64,000 bases of DNA from Trichosphaerium sp. ATCC 40318 (GCA_038496445.1 JALMLS010000322.1:1-64000); one strand, 5' to 3'. Shown: positions 1 to 11,582, counted from the stretch's first letter. The notes: generated by a model from the sequence alone, not told the origin. Program-made: numbers and translations.

Positions 1-771
1 AACTTGGACACAAAATTGGAACAAGCCTATTTGTGGTAAGCGTAGTTATCGTCGAGGATCACCACATGGACCTGCCGTATTCATAAAAGACGACACATAC
101 ACACATGGAAATTATTATTATGGAGTGTATCACGGTGAATTTAAGCAATATCACAATTCTGGCGAGTGATAAGCAAATGCAAAATAGAATTCGGTTCTCT
201 GGAATCTGAACTTATCAAGTATTTTCGTAATGGCACTATCAAATCAAAGACGGACTATAAAAAGGGTATGAAACACGGTAAAGATGTGCATTACTTTCAA
301 GACGGAAGTGTTGCACTTGACCAGCAGTACTCTCTTGGAGTAAAACATGGAGAATCTACAGACTACGACAAGAACGGAAACAAGACTAGAACTCGTATCT
401 TTTTTGGTGGACATGTTGATGGATTACAACGTTTGTATAGTCAAGGTAACTTGTTTGCTTCAGTACCCGTTGTCAATGGTAAGAAACACGGCCAAGCTCG
501 TTTTTACGAGAACAACCAAATAGTTCGCATTATACCGTTCCATCAAGGAGTAAAACACGGAAAACTGACTGCATATTATCCATGCGGAAATGTACGTAAG
601 GTATGTGAATACAAGAACGGTGCAATGGTGGTCTTCAAACGCTTTCGTGAAAACGGTAGCAGACAAACTGTACGAAATTATAAGAATGGATACCTTCATG
701 GACACACGCGTAACTATGATGAAACAACACTTTTGAATCGGGTTATAGGTACATCAAAGGACGCAAAGTAA
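1..771 (+). pseudogene. MORN_2/YwqK-like repeat protein, frame broken near 165
   Basis: The translation is a run of roughly 22-residue repeats of the form G-x-K-H-G-x4-Y-x-x-N-G, such as GMKHGKDVHYFQDGS and GVKHGKLTAYYPCGN. These match the MORN_2/YwqK-type repeat, a beta-hairpin repeat of no fixed function. The repeat already runs in the sequence before 166 (HGNYYYGVYHGEFKQYHNSG) but in another frame, and it ends at TGA 167-169. The frame used from 166 on has no ATG at its beginning. The gene therefore continues to the left of the window and carries either a frameshift or a very short undetected intron near 165. The repeat class is clear. Whether the copy is functional is not. Confidence 0.6.
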
Positions 772-887
772 AATTCAATTGTACCGATCTTTTTATCTTA
801 AAGATGAAAACTGGCAAATATAAGATTAAAAAGAAGTAATAGATTTGACCAAGTAAATAAAACCTTTATTCATGTATTTGTTTCGTT

Positions 888-1700
888 TTGTTTTGGTCCG
901 GCAGGACTAAAGGTGAAATTGTGCAAACGCAACTTGCAAACAATGCGCAACTAACAGGTTCACCTGCACAAATGACGCCAAACGAACAATGTGTGCAAGG
1001 AAATGAACAAGTCGCACCAACACAAGCAATAGAGGTTAAAAACCCAGAATCACAAAATGCCTTTAGTGGCTACTTGCTGAATAAACAGCAAATACGGGCG
1101 TAAGACAACATACGATGAACCCAAACAGCTTCTACAAAGGACATGTCGCCACAACAAACAACTTTCTTGGTGAACCATGTTGCAATGCAACAAGCAGCTA
1201 GTTGCTAGAGCTAATTTGATCGCTTCAAGGCGGTATGCCACCTCAAAGTACTTTTGCGTTACTAACTGCGTTGTGTAGTGGTGTACAGTTACGCAATGGG
1301 CGCTATCTCTCAAAATATGCCTCAACGTGCAACAATGGCTCAAAACGTTCCACATGTAGCTTACACGCCACTAAACGGTGGTTTACCCACAGCTATGCTA
1401 TGAAAGAGTATGTACAAATTTTATTCATAAATTTCACTCATTTCTTACTTTTAGTCGCTTTTGCACAAACACAAACAGCCTCAGCAGCACTGTCGCCAGT
1501 CAGAAAACAAGCTAATGGCATTAATCCTAATAACTCTAACAATATGACATCACAAAAGCTGGTACCTCAGGTTGTTCAAGCTGTTCAAGCCGTTCAAGCC
1601 GTCCAAGCAATATAAGCAACGCCAATGCAGCCATCACAACAAACACAGACTGAGCAATCAACACAGACAGTTCATGCTTTGGTACGTTTTACTTGTTTCA
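888..1700 (+). CDS. Q/N-rich low-complexity coding remnant
   Basis: Three stretches in different frames share a Gln/Ala/Asn/Pro-rich composition. 888-1103 reads QTQLANNAQLTGSPAQ. About 1295-1400 reads AMGAISQNMPQRATMAQ in a frame without a long ORF. About 1455-1615 reads AQTQTASAALSPVRKQ and ends in four tandem 9-nt units encoding VQA. The shared bias and the AG just before the third stretch suggest exons of one spliced low-complexity protein, but no domain is recognisable and I could not join all of the pieces in frame. It could equally be a decayed gene. Confidence 0.3.
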
Positions 1701-1739
1701 GAATGATGGTTTGTCTTTAGTGACCAGACTTGTGTGATG

Positions 1740-2890
1740 TAAAGAGTCACTTGATGGTGAAAGGTGCGATTTATCTTCAACGTCGTCCAATACAATGCTG
1801 TGTATCACCCTGACAACCTGAACAGATGATATGGTCTTACTTTTAAAGGTAAGTTATCATGCACACTGATTTCTATATGTCCAGTGTCTGCCATTGATAA
1901 CTTTAGCAATGTATAGCAGGCTGTTAAGATGTCTTCGAAGTATCTTGATTGTGCGTCATTCTTTTAGGTCTACACTGTCAAATTGAACCGTGATGGATAA
2001 GTCGTTCGCGTTCAATACTAGTTCGTGAGCAAGTGCTACAAACAGCCTCTGTTAACACTTGTATATAGTTTTTACAGCTTGTCTTTAGTTGAGATATCAC
2101 ATACATCGCATTGGAAAGTACCAGTTTGAACACCACTCTCTCTTTGAATACTGTTTTGAGCATCTTTACTGCCACTTTGAGTTCAACCCTGTCAACCAAG
2201 TCACTTGTTGTTGCTTTTGCTATAACATTGGTGATATCTTTGTTTTCAAAGTATCCCAATGCCTGCTTATTTGTGTCAAGTCCTTTATGTTAATAAAAGC
2301 TCTTTAAGCACTTCAATGGTCTCTGGTGTTGGCAAAAGAGCTAGTAAAAAGCAATTGGTTGTGTCAAAAGGGAACATGGATTCATGAAACAACCATGACT
2401 TCTATAAAAAATCATATTACACTACTTTCAGTTTCGTCTGTCGGAAATGGCTCAAAACAAGAATTTGATGCTGTTCACAAGCACAATTGTTCATGACTGA
2501 TCAGTTCAACGCAACACATTTCTATGTTGAACCAAACAACATTACAAATGCACCATGTCTTTTTTCTACGCAAAAATAACCTAATTTAACGCTTTATAGC
2601 TTTTTTTTGATGTTTGTCATCGTTTAACACTTTAGGTCCGTTAGATCACATCAACAATCACTATATAACTTATTGGTAAGTAAATTTAGGTCATTTGACT
2701 CCAACCTACGATAAACAAATGTAGCTGCAAAACAAAAACACTTTCAAAGAAATATATTGTATAACTTAACAATATGACATATCACCATACGTGTCGCATC
2801 TTTCATCTCATCTAGATGTCAATATGATGAACAAAAACCAAACACATTAAGTCAGAACATAATCCACATCATAATCCACATCGTAATCTG
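1740..2890. other. stretch without a convincing gene
   Basis: Only short overlapping ORFs occur here on both strands (around 1978-2307), and they share the same low-complexity bases rich in TTGAA and CTT. No domain, splice pattern or conserved motif is visible. Upstream of the next gene, 2590-2890 is AT-rich and may hold its promoter. Confidence 0.4.
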
Positions 2891-2902
2891 TTATTTTTTA
2901 CG

Positions 2903-5010
2903 ATGAGCACTCGTAAAAGAAAACGTGTAGCCAGTGATGAAACAACTGTTCCTCCTACAGCTGCAGAAGAAATGAAACAATTATCTAGATATTTTCAAGG
3001 TAGACTCATTACGCTCTTACAACCAATTTATTGTTACACAGGCTGCTTTCAGACACTTTTACAAATTACCATAGACCAAAACAAAAAATTAGACGCTTTA
3101 CACGCTGATGTGCAACTGTTGCTCAAAAAAAAGCAAACTGCAACAAACATGGTACACATCTTCCAAAATTTCTGTCGCTTGCTTCTTTTTATCCACCAAT
3201 CATAAAGTTACATAGCCAGCACTCTTTTACAAATGCTTGGCATCTCTTTTGTCGTTTTTGAACAGTTTGAATGCTAATTATTTTATAGCCGTGGAGAAGA
3301 CCGTTGATGATACAATATCTTTGGCTCGCTACGAAATTCAAGAACATTCCAGCTCGAAGTGAACTTGAAATTTCAGTTTTGAAAGTGTACAATAGCTTTG
3401 AAACTTCCACAAAATTGTCACTGGTTGAAATATACAAAGAATTAGATAAGTATAGAGAAGAAAGTGTGCTAAAAAGATACAAAGCAGCTGTTTCAAAATT
3501 TTTCTTGCACTTTCAATCTAAAGAAGAAAAAACAACAACAAGTACGTACTGTTGTTTACACCTTTATCATCACTTATTATTTGATACAGCACACAGATTG
3601 GTTGCGTTGGCTAACATTATGTTGCCTATTTTTTTCAAACCTCACAAAGACGACAATGTATTTTATTGTGATTGTTACCACTATGTCTTCGCTCTTGGCT
3701 CGTCCATCACAGAACGTGTATCAACGTCGTATGATGTTAGGCTAGCTGCAATCAAGACAAAGTATGCAGAGGCTGATTTTTCTTTTATGTACGTAATTTT
3801 GTCTCGTAGCTTTTAAAACTTATTAACAACTGTTACAGCACTACACCCAATTATCAACATCCAATGGTTGTGTTTGAGCAAACACCAAGTTCTGCAATCA
3901 ATAATCAGCAACTTTTTAACAATGAGAACTATTTGTTGCCTCCTATGCCTGCCATATTGTCATTACAAACAATTGGTCCATCAACGCTTGTGGTATCAAA
4001 TACATCACACTCACCAACCCCGTTACAAAATAATTCTGCGCCCTACAAAGTACACTAACCTGTTTTTTGGCTATTGTAGTCTTTTATGCTTGTTGTTAGA
4101 TTGTTATAGACAAGAAAGATGAGTTTTGTACAGAAAAGGATAAGCATATAAGCATTCGAGAATTCTTGCCATTGTTTGCTAAAGATAACTTTGTGTTAAC
4201 GCAAAAAGCTCTTTGGGCATTGATACGATTAAAGTATGATGGATCAATAATTGCACCAACAGATTTTAACAAACATAAAGCGGCACGTAATTTAACAAAT
4301 TGGTTTTTGCGAACTTACATTTTCTTACAGAAGAGTCTTTCCAATCATCACTCTGCAAGTTGGATTGCTCCTGTACCAGTGATATTTGGCAACGATGACA
4401 AAGTAACCATCGCTTGTTCTCCAGATGCAATTGGTTTAGAGTTGGACTACCCACAAACATGGTACTACCAACGTTTGTTTGTTTTTCTAAGTTTTGTTGT
4501 AGGCATTGGACGTTAACTGTCAAAGAAAAAAAAACTGTCATTTTTTTGGGTACGTGTTTAAAAGAACTTTGTTATTTATTAATTGGTTTTAGCTCCTGAA
4601 CACCAAGCTGAAAAGACTAAAACTCTCGTATTGGCCTTTCTTAAATGCAAAAAAAACCCAAAAAGCATTATTTTAAAAAAATGTGTTTCGTCAGGTGCCA
4701 CGGGAGTAGGTATACTTAAATGTATTGATAAATGCTATCATGACAAATCAAAACCAATTGATTACCTTGATAACGCATCTGATGACATACACTTGGAAGG
4801 GCTACAATCACAATTGTTTACATTTTTAAAAGGCGTCAAACATGTAACAGATCACAGCCAAATAATACAAAAATACCCTTTATGTACGTAACATGTAATT
4901 TTCAATTAAATTTAATTGTCTGTTTAGTGGCAACCAATTGTGTTCCTATGCAATGCATAATGGATGAACTGGTAACTGGAAACAACCACTACACATTTAC
5001 AGGCGCTTAA
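2903..5010 (+). CDS. unidentified multi-exon protein
   Basis: It starts at ATG 2903 with a basic, possibly nuclear-targeting N-terminus (MSTRKRKR). Exons continue across introns beginning with GTAC and ending in TTAG or ACAG, for example 3542-3589 (48 nt), about 3790-3838, 4047-4096, 4461-4592 and 4884-4927. The last exon ends with TAA near 5010. Recognisable exon pieces include LARYEIQEHSSSK, YKELDKYREESVLKRY, IREFLPLFAKDNFVLTQK and LVLAFLKCKKNPKSI. The product would be about 500 aa, helical and Lys/Leu-rich, and of no family I know. One oddity is that the frame of the second exon seems to change near 3355 (AAG TGA ACT), so a frameshift or a missed splice site is possible there. Confidence 0.55.
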
Positions 5011-5063
5011 ACAAGTACTGTTGTGGATAATAAATAAACAACAATTTCGTAACAAATTCTTTT

Positions 5064-5300
5064 GGAATCCTGCTTTAAATCCTTACGGAATACCACTGTA
5101 AATCCTTATGGAATTCCACTCTAAATCCTTAAGGAATTCCGTTTTAAATCCTTACGGAATACCGCTCTAAATCCTTGCGGAATTCCGCTCTAAATCCTTA
5201 CGGAATACCGCTCTAAATCCTTACGGAATACCGCTCTAAATCCTTACGGAATACCGCTCTAAATCCTTACGGAATACCGCTCCAAATCCTTACGGAATTT
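5064..5300. repeat. tandem array of about ten 23-bp units
   Basis: The unit CTCTAAATCCTTACGGAATACC plus G recurs with a 23-bp period. The last five copies are almost identical, and the copies toward 5064 are increasingly diverged (GGAATTCC and GGAATACC variants). It lies just past the stop codons of two convergent genes, one ending near 5010 on the plus strand and one ending at 5373 on the minus strand. Confidence 0.9.
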
Positions 5301-5372
5301 CATTGGGATTCCATAGGAATAAAGGAAGAGATTTTCCGCTTATAAATCCTTTGGAATTTAACACGGAATCCT

Positions 5373-8300
5373 TCAAAAATACCGATTTGATTTTACTACT
5401 GCATCCTCATCCTCATCTTCTTTTTCTTCAAAATCTTCTTCTTCATCTGATGTAGGAGGAGTTGTTTTAACCATAGGCTTCTTTTTCTTGCCTTTGCCTT
5501 TACCTTTTTTTTTATGCCTGTTTATGGCACTGCCTTCACTTGCCCTTGCATTGGCAGTGTTCTTGGCCCTTGTATCTCTAAAAGGTAAGTAGGCATTCTC
5601 CAACATGGCTTCTAACTGAGGAGCTACAAAGGACATTAGTTTAAAAGTAAACTAGGGGAGAGAAAAAAAAAAAAAAAGAGAAAAGAAAAGAGTACGACCG
5701 CTACGTTCGACGAACAGGCGATTCGCGTGTAGCGCCGAGCGCGACATTGGATGTGTAGTGTAAAAAAAAAAATGGCACTTACTTGCTTCCTCCACCTCAG
5801 GCAAATCCAAGCACTGCATAGACAACAGGGCAGTGTGAGAGAAGGAGAGCACATTGCTGCTTGCTTGTACTTCATTTCTTCTATAACCATCTTGGGCAAT
5901 TTTTGGCCATCTTCTGTGGTGCCGGTCCAAAGCAAGTGCAGGTCGTACATCAAAAGCTGGCGAAATATACACGGACGCAGGCTGTTCGCGAAATTCACGT
6001 GCTCCTCCTCGGTGCTCGTGTCCCACGAGAGCTCGTACCAACCGAGCTCGTTCAGCTGTCTCAAGGCCTCGAGTTAAAGTTAGATGACGGTGGAGGGAGA
6101 AGAAAAAAAAAAACAACAAAAAAAAAAACTGACCGATTGGTTTTTTTTTTTTTTTGTACCTGTGTGATATATTGGCTGCAGTTCTTGTACCTCTGCAAAT
6201 AATAGGATTGATTGGTCTCATGATACACCCTGCAGGTCAGTGCCTTGACAAACTAAATGTACAAGTTAGACACAAACCCTTTTTTCAAAAAACAATATAA
6301 AAGGTACTTGACTTACTGCTATTCTGGCATGGAGAGGTAACTCTGCCCATGCAGCATGAGCCAATATTCTAGTCCTGTAGCCCACTGGATGTTTGGTGTG
6401 CTATGATGAGAGTGTGAGTGAATGGGCGAAACTTTGTACGACACACAAAATGCGTGTTCGAATCCGACCGCGAGCTCGCGGTCCGTACTTCGACACGTGA
6501 AATGCGTGTTCTAATAAAGACGAAAGCCTACGTACCACATTTTCAGCAGATGCAACCAATTCTGCTATCAGAGCACTGTCCAATGGCTCAAAAAACATGC
6601 CAGCCTTAACAAACTGCTTGCTTTCTTTCCAGTTGGTCACATATGGAAAGTATAGATTCATCTTAACCAAAAACTAAACAAAACAATCAGTTATAACATA
6701 CAAATAAAAAAAAAATACAAACTAAAAATCGTCGGTTTTACAACAGAGTATTTTAATGTTCGCACGTGACCGCGAGCTCGCGGTACGATATACGACACGC
6801 GAAACCTCTGTTTAAAAATACTTGCGAAAAAAAAAAAAAAAAAAAAAAAAGATTAAAATAAAAAAAAAAACAACCCTCACCTCTTTCCATTGAGCAGGAC
6901 TGAGCTGAGGTTTGACTCTGCTGGCTCCCCATATCGCAAAATTCACCTTACCTATATCTCCCGCCTCCGCTTGGTAATCGAAGACCTGGCCCGCGTCGTC
7001 GCACCACATCTTGAACAGGTGGCGGTAGCGATCCACCTTGGAGTCTGGAGTGGTCAGACTTTGCAGAAAGTTGATCTTGGTGCAGTAGATCGCTATCGCT
7101 TGCATCTTGGCGAAAGGATTTATCCACTCCACATTTTTGATTGCAAATTTGCAGGTTGTAGCTGCATTTTGTCTGAGGCAAACAAGTAAGAAACAATTGA
7201 ACAATAAGGTAAGGAAAAGCAAAAAACCAGAAAACAAAAAAAAAAAAAGGTTCGTCGTTCGAGTTATTTTTTACAACAGGAAAATCTCGTGTTCGAACGT
7301 GACCGCGAGCTCGCGGTCGGTCGACCGACACGTAAAAAACGTGTTCAAAAATATTCACGAACATACGCCAACTCTGTCAAAAGACAGTGTGCTCCATCTC
7401 CAACTCCAAAGCCAACAATAGGGTCTGCATTGTACTCATCACACCAAACAATAGGCATAGGACAAAGCACAAACCTTTTGGTGAAGGTTTCATAAATAGG
7501 CATCTTTTGTATAATGTTCCTGGGGTTGACTCCTCTGACATTCAAAAAACAAGCTATGTGTGACATGTCCAAGGGGCCTTTGTAAAATGAGGGCTTTTTC
7601 ACTCTCAGATACTTCTTGTTGATGGAGTTGGCAGCAATCCCTCTTAACAGGCCCTTTTGTATTGATGGCTTTATGATGCAGCCATTCAATTTATTGGTGC
7701 CTGTCTTCATGTAGCTACATAAAAGTTAAAAATAAAAAAAATAAAAATAAAAAAAAAAAAAAAAAAAAAACAAAAAAAAAAAAACGACGACGTTCGTTTT
7801 CGAACACGTAGAACGCGTGTTAAAAATATCGCGAAAATTGTTACTTACTCCACAAAGAGATGGAAATCTGAATCATTGCCAAAGCTCAAGGAATCTCTAA
7901 AATGGACCAAAAGAAGGGCAATGTAGTACCAAGAATCTGTGACATGAAGTCCCATGGCTGTGTAGAATATGCCAGTCCAGAGTAGCACCTGCCAATACAA
8001 CTGTCTCCACTTGCAGCTTATAATCCATCTATTTTTTTCTTTCTCCTCTACCTCCGATTCCTCATCTCCGTGTTCTCTCGGCATGGGTTCGTGCTCCTTG
8101 TAATCTCTGGTGTAGTTGCCTTCGAAGTGCATCGGCTTCCACCACTTTTCTTCGTCCGAGGAGTAGATTTTTCTGACGTCTTTGATAAACTTCTGCAGTT
8201 GGTCTACTCCTTCAACAAATGGAAATCTCTCCTAAAGAAACAAATTAATTTAAAAAAAAAACAAAAAAAAAAAAAACCAAAAAGCCAACGATTTTACAAC

Positions 8301-9897
8301 AGGATATTTAAGTGTTCGTACACGACCGCGAGCTCGCGGTCACACGTTCGACACATGAAAACTGTGTTATGAATACTTTAGGAAAAAAAATCAAAAAATA
8401 ATCAAAAAAAAAAAAATCAGAAAAAAAAAAAAAAACAAAAAAAAAAAAAAAAAAAAAAAACGAAATAAAACGAACACGGCCCGTGCGTGTATGTATCGGA
8501 AAACGTACCTTGAATGCTGCCTTCAGCTTGTTGTTAGGAGTTATTTGAGACTCCAACACATTATCAAAGCTGGCAGCAAAAAACCCATTTAGGCATCTCT
8601 TTATCCTCTTGATGGGCATGGTTTTAGCATAAACCAACTGGTTGGCTATGATAACACCTCTGAAATGAATTAAAAATTAAAAAAAAAACAAAAAATAAAA
8701 AAAAAATATAAATGACAGCTACGTTTACGAACATGCGCCGCGCGTGTTGCGTCGAACGCGAAATTAAATGGGTAAAAAAAAAAAAAAAACAACCAACTTA
8801 CTCAAAACCAAAGATAACATCTCTGTGTTCTCCAATGAGAGTACCCACAATTTTTGTTTCAGTGTTGTGGTTTCCATGGGTACTCACAATCATCCAACCA
8901 GGGCTTGTTGGAGCTAAAAAGAGTATTAGAAGATGGCACATTAAATAAATATACAAACACGTTTATTCTGTGTGGAAAATATGACCTCGAGCTCGCGGTC
9001 GGAAACGAACACATTAAAAACGTGTTACGTACACAACGGCAAGCTTGCAGTCAGTTATAAAGCAAGACTTTCAAAAAAAAAAACGGTTTTTAAAAAAGTA
9101 CACACTTTTTATGTGTACAAAAACCGACCGCGAGCTCGAGGTCAGGTACGAACACAATAAACATGTGTTGTATACCGTATACCAAGCTTGCAGTCAGTTA
9201 TAAAGCAAGACTTTCAAAAAAAACGGTTTTTAAAAAAGTACACACTTTTTATGTGTACGAAAACCGACCGCGAGCTCGAGGCCATGTACGAACACGTAAA
9301 AAGCGTGTTTATAATCGTACGGCGAGCTCGCAGTCTGTAAAAAAAAGCAAAACAACAAAAAAATATTAAAAAAAAAAGTACACAATTAAATTGTGTACCA
9401 AAACCAACCGCCAACTAGCGCGACATGCGAACACGCAATATACGTGTACTAATACCGTGACGAGCTTGCTGTTGAAAATTGAAGCAAAATAAAACAGTGT
9501 GAACCAAAACCAAACGAAAAAACAACGCACACGCGTTCTGTGTGTTACGAAACCCTCGTTTGGGTTTGGTTCTACCATGCAAAAAAACCGCATGGTAAAC
9601 GGAAAAATCGTACACATGAAAACCGTGTACAAAAACCGTCATTTTTTTTCGAAATTTATTTGAAAAATTAGGGGTTTTGAAAAAACCATTTAAAAGCAAA
9701 AAAACCCCCTTTATTAGTCTTTAAAAATTAAAATAAGACTAATAAAGGGGGTTTTAAAAAAAACAAAGAGTAAAAAAGAGGTTAGTACCTAGTACTCTCT
9801 TTCTCCTGAGCCTGGGCTTACCATCAGCTTCTTTGGAGGGCTCATCCTCATCAGAAAACTCAATGTTTATGAGAGAGAGGTCTTCATCTGAGCTCAT
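5373..9897 (-). CDS. unidentified 725-aa protein in 11 exons; palindrome-rich introns
   Basis: Exons on the minus strand are 9897-9789, 8913-8802, 8659-8509, 8231-7849, 7714-7367, 7172-6881, 6673-6536, 6400-6317, 6192-6160, 6067-5783 and 5615-5373. All phases agree and sum to 726 codons including the stop. Every donor is GT (GTACGT, GTAAGT, GTATGT) and every acceptor is AG. The N-terminus is acidic (MSSDEDLSLINIEFSDEDE) followed by basic RLRRKR, and the C-terminus is a Lys/Gly block followed by an acidic tail. The central region is Trp- and Phe-rich (WWKPMHFEGNY, CPMPIVWCDEYNADP). I recognise no domain. Transposase families such as piggyBac, hAT and Tc1 were considered and no DDE-type motif pattern is evident. 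The consistent phasing across ten introns argues for a functional gene. Its introns, described separately, are unlike those of all the neighbours. Confidence 0.75.
6466..6483. repeat. 18-bp perfect palindrome in intron 7
   Basis: GACCGCGAGCTCGCGGTC is its own reverse complement. It is followed within 15 bp by a second inverted motif, GACACGTGAAATGCGTGTTC. Confidence 0.9.
6768..6785. repeat. palindrome copy in intron 6
   Basis: This copy matches 17 of the 18 bases of the intron-7 palindrome. It is preceded by TTTTACAACAG at 6736-6746, a motif shared with introns 3 and 5 and with the upstream flank of the gene. Confidence 0.85.
7301..7318. repeat. palindrome copy in intron 5
   Basis: A perfect 18-bp copy, followed by GACACGTAAAAAACGTGTTC, a small hairpin motif with arms of ACACGT/ACGTGT type. 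It is preceded by TTTTACAACAGG. Confidence 0.9.
8324..8341. repeat. palindrome copy in intron 3
   Basis: A perfect 18-bp copy preceded by TTTTACAACAGGATATTTAA and followed by GACACATGAAAACTGTGTTA, the same order of elements as in intron 5. Confidence 0.9.
8975..9480. repeat. tandem array of about 140-bp hairpin units in intron 1
   Basis: Successive units start at 9084 and 9224, exactly 140 bp apart. Each holds a GTACAC...GTGTAC hairpin, a variant of the GACCGCGAGCTCGCGGTC palindrome (9126-9143, 9266-9283; an earlier half-unit has it at 8983-9000), a CGAACAC...GTGTT hairpin, and an AAGCTTGCAGTCAG segment. A fourth unit from about 9377 is more diverged. Confidence 0.85.
9701..9755. repeat. 21-bp-arm perfect inverted repeat
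   Basis: The arms 9701-9721 and 9735-9755 are exact reverse complements (left arm AAAACCCCCTTTATTAGTCT plus T) around a 13-nt AT-only loop. It lies inside intron 1 of the 725-aa gene, close to the splice donor of exon 1. Transcribed, it would form a very stable stem-loop. Confidence 0.95.
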
Positions 9898-10213
9898 CCT
9901 TGATTTATGAAAAGTCAAAAAAGTAAAATGAGGCTTTTTTTCCCCCAATAATTGCGTTGAGAAATAGACAGGAAAATTTCGTGTTTCGAAATGTGCACCG
10001 GAAATTTCGCCTGTTTTAAAAAAGTAAGAAAAAAATGAGAATTTGACAGTTTGCAAGATTGTTGATGAGGTCTTGGGTTTGTAAAAAACCCTATCTTGCT
10101 GTAACCCTACAGGGAGATTGTATGTGCAAAAAACATAAAAAAAAGCCAAAAAAATCGAAAAAATTTTACAACAGGGTAGAGTAGTGTACAAAAAAATACG
10201 GTTGGTACATACT

Positions 10214-10246
10214 CCTAAACCCTAACCCTAACCCCTAACCCTAACC
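10214..10246. repeat. telomere-like CCCTAA block
   Basis: The plus strand reads CTAAACCCTAACCCTAACCC and a few further units, the C-rich telomeric strand. It lies about 320 bp upstream of the start codon of the 725-aa gene. Confidence 0.85.
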
Positions 10247-10259
10247 AACTATCAAAAAA

Positions 10260-11560
10260 GGTAAGTCTTGTTCATTAAGTGAAAATAAACACTTTATGAA
10301 AAAAAATTACAACCTTCACAAAAACACCTCATAACTATACACCAGGCAATATAAATAGCTCATACTTCATACATAGTAAAACAAGATATATTAACATAAT
10401 ATACATCAGGTGCTACATATATGGTGATATACATGGCACATAATCAAGGCAACCCTAATGGGTAGGCCATAAAATGGCAAAAAATATTTATTTACTATCA
10501 TTATGCTGAATCACACTCTAGTTTTTATCACCATGTAAATATGGCTTTATAACCATGAGGTACATATATAATGGGATACTTGGTACAGCGGAGGGGGTTG
10601 GAGGCATTGGTGAACAGAGCAAAAAAAATGAATTTTTTACACATTTTCGGTAAAAAGTATTAATGTGGGTAGCACCATCTCATTCACCGAACAAAATATG
10701 TTTGGTATTTCCATGATGGCACAAACATCAATTTATTGAAAACCAAGTTTTGCAACTCTGAGATGGCCGCCATACACCATACACGATCCAAAGTGCAAAG
10801 CAACATTTTGGGCAAAAAATGACAGAAAACTAAAATGGCATGTAGGTAATATTTACATTTACCATGTTGCTATCCAAATACAACTATATGAGGCATGTAT
10901 AACAACTATGCCATATAGGATAAAAAATCACATGGTGTATGGTGGTGAGCGACCGAAAACCCCAAAAATGGCTCTGACTTTATGTATTTTGCAAATTTCG
11001 GATTGCATATATGCTGTCTCACCATTTTGATTGCATATTCATAATCTATGGCAAATTTGGTGACTAAAAACACGGTTTCACAATCATGAGATGATATGGC
11101 AAGGGGGGCCCTCATGCAAAAAGAAGTTGCTTAAAAATAAGTGATGAACACACATTCGAATCACTGAAAACCATGACCATCTATGACCAAATCGTTGCTT
11201 GCATCATGTAGTCAGATTATAAGCACATACAAAAAAGCTTTGTGGGGTGTTATAAGTGATTTTATAATGCCATTGTGTAAGCAATCCTTAGGCCAATGTG
11301 ATTTTGCCACTAAAAAGTGCTGAAAAGTGGTAAAAATGCTGCCGAAAACACTATCTCATTATGAAGGATACCTATGATAATTTTGATGCCATATTTGGCT
11401 TGCAACGGCCATTTAAAGGCTAGAAACATATTTCATATTTTCATGGGGAGTGCTTGAAGCCATATTTCCGCTCAGCTAGAGGGCTCATTTTCATTATAAC
11501 TTTAACCTTGTTTAGCTTTTAAGGTTATAATCCTAATTCTTATCAGTATTTATTAGAGTT
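10260..11560. other. 1.3-kb ORF-free stretch between telomere-like blocks
   Basis: There is no ORF of note on either strand and no splice-like pattern. The sequence is AT-rich, non-repetitive to the eye, and scattered with ATGGC/GGCCAT words. Its left border is a CCCTAA block and its right border is a degenerate TTAGGG block. Confidence 0.6.
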
Positions 11561-11582
11561 AGGCTTTCCTTGACTACTGTAT

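Noticed and set aside
2111-2293. A Ser/Thr/Leu-rich 60-codon ORF
   Set aside because: Other frames on both strands are open over the same low-complexity bases, and there is no start context or family support.
5064-5300. The 23-bp array as a CRISPR array
   Set aside because: The units are directly adjacent without unique spacers, and the genome is eukaryotic.
5783-6067. A frameshift in exon 10 of the 725-aa gene
   Set aside because: An alternative frame looked plausible, but the acceptor CTCCTCAG before exon 11 keeps phase 0 from exon 10 without any lesion.
6445-6485. GTTCGAATCC resembling a tRNA B box within intron 7
   Set aside because: No acceptor stem, anticodon arm or A box can be folded around it, and related introns have GTTCGAACG instead. 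It is part of the palindrome module.
5373-9897. The 725-aa product as a transposase
   Set aside because: No terminal repeats flank the gene, and I saw no DDE/D spacing or zinc-knuckle typical of piggyBac, hAT or Tc1 elements. The idea stays open but unsupported.
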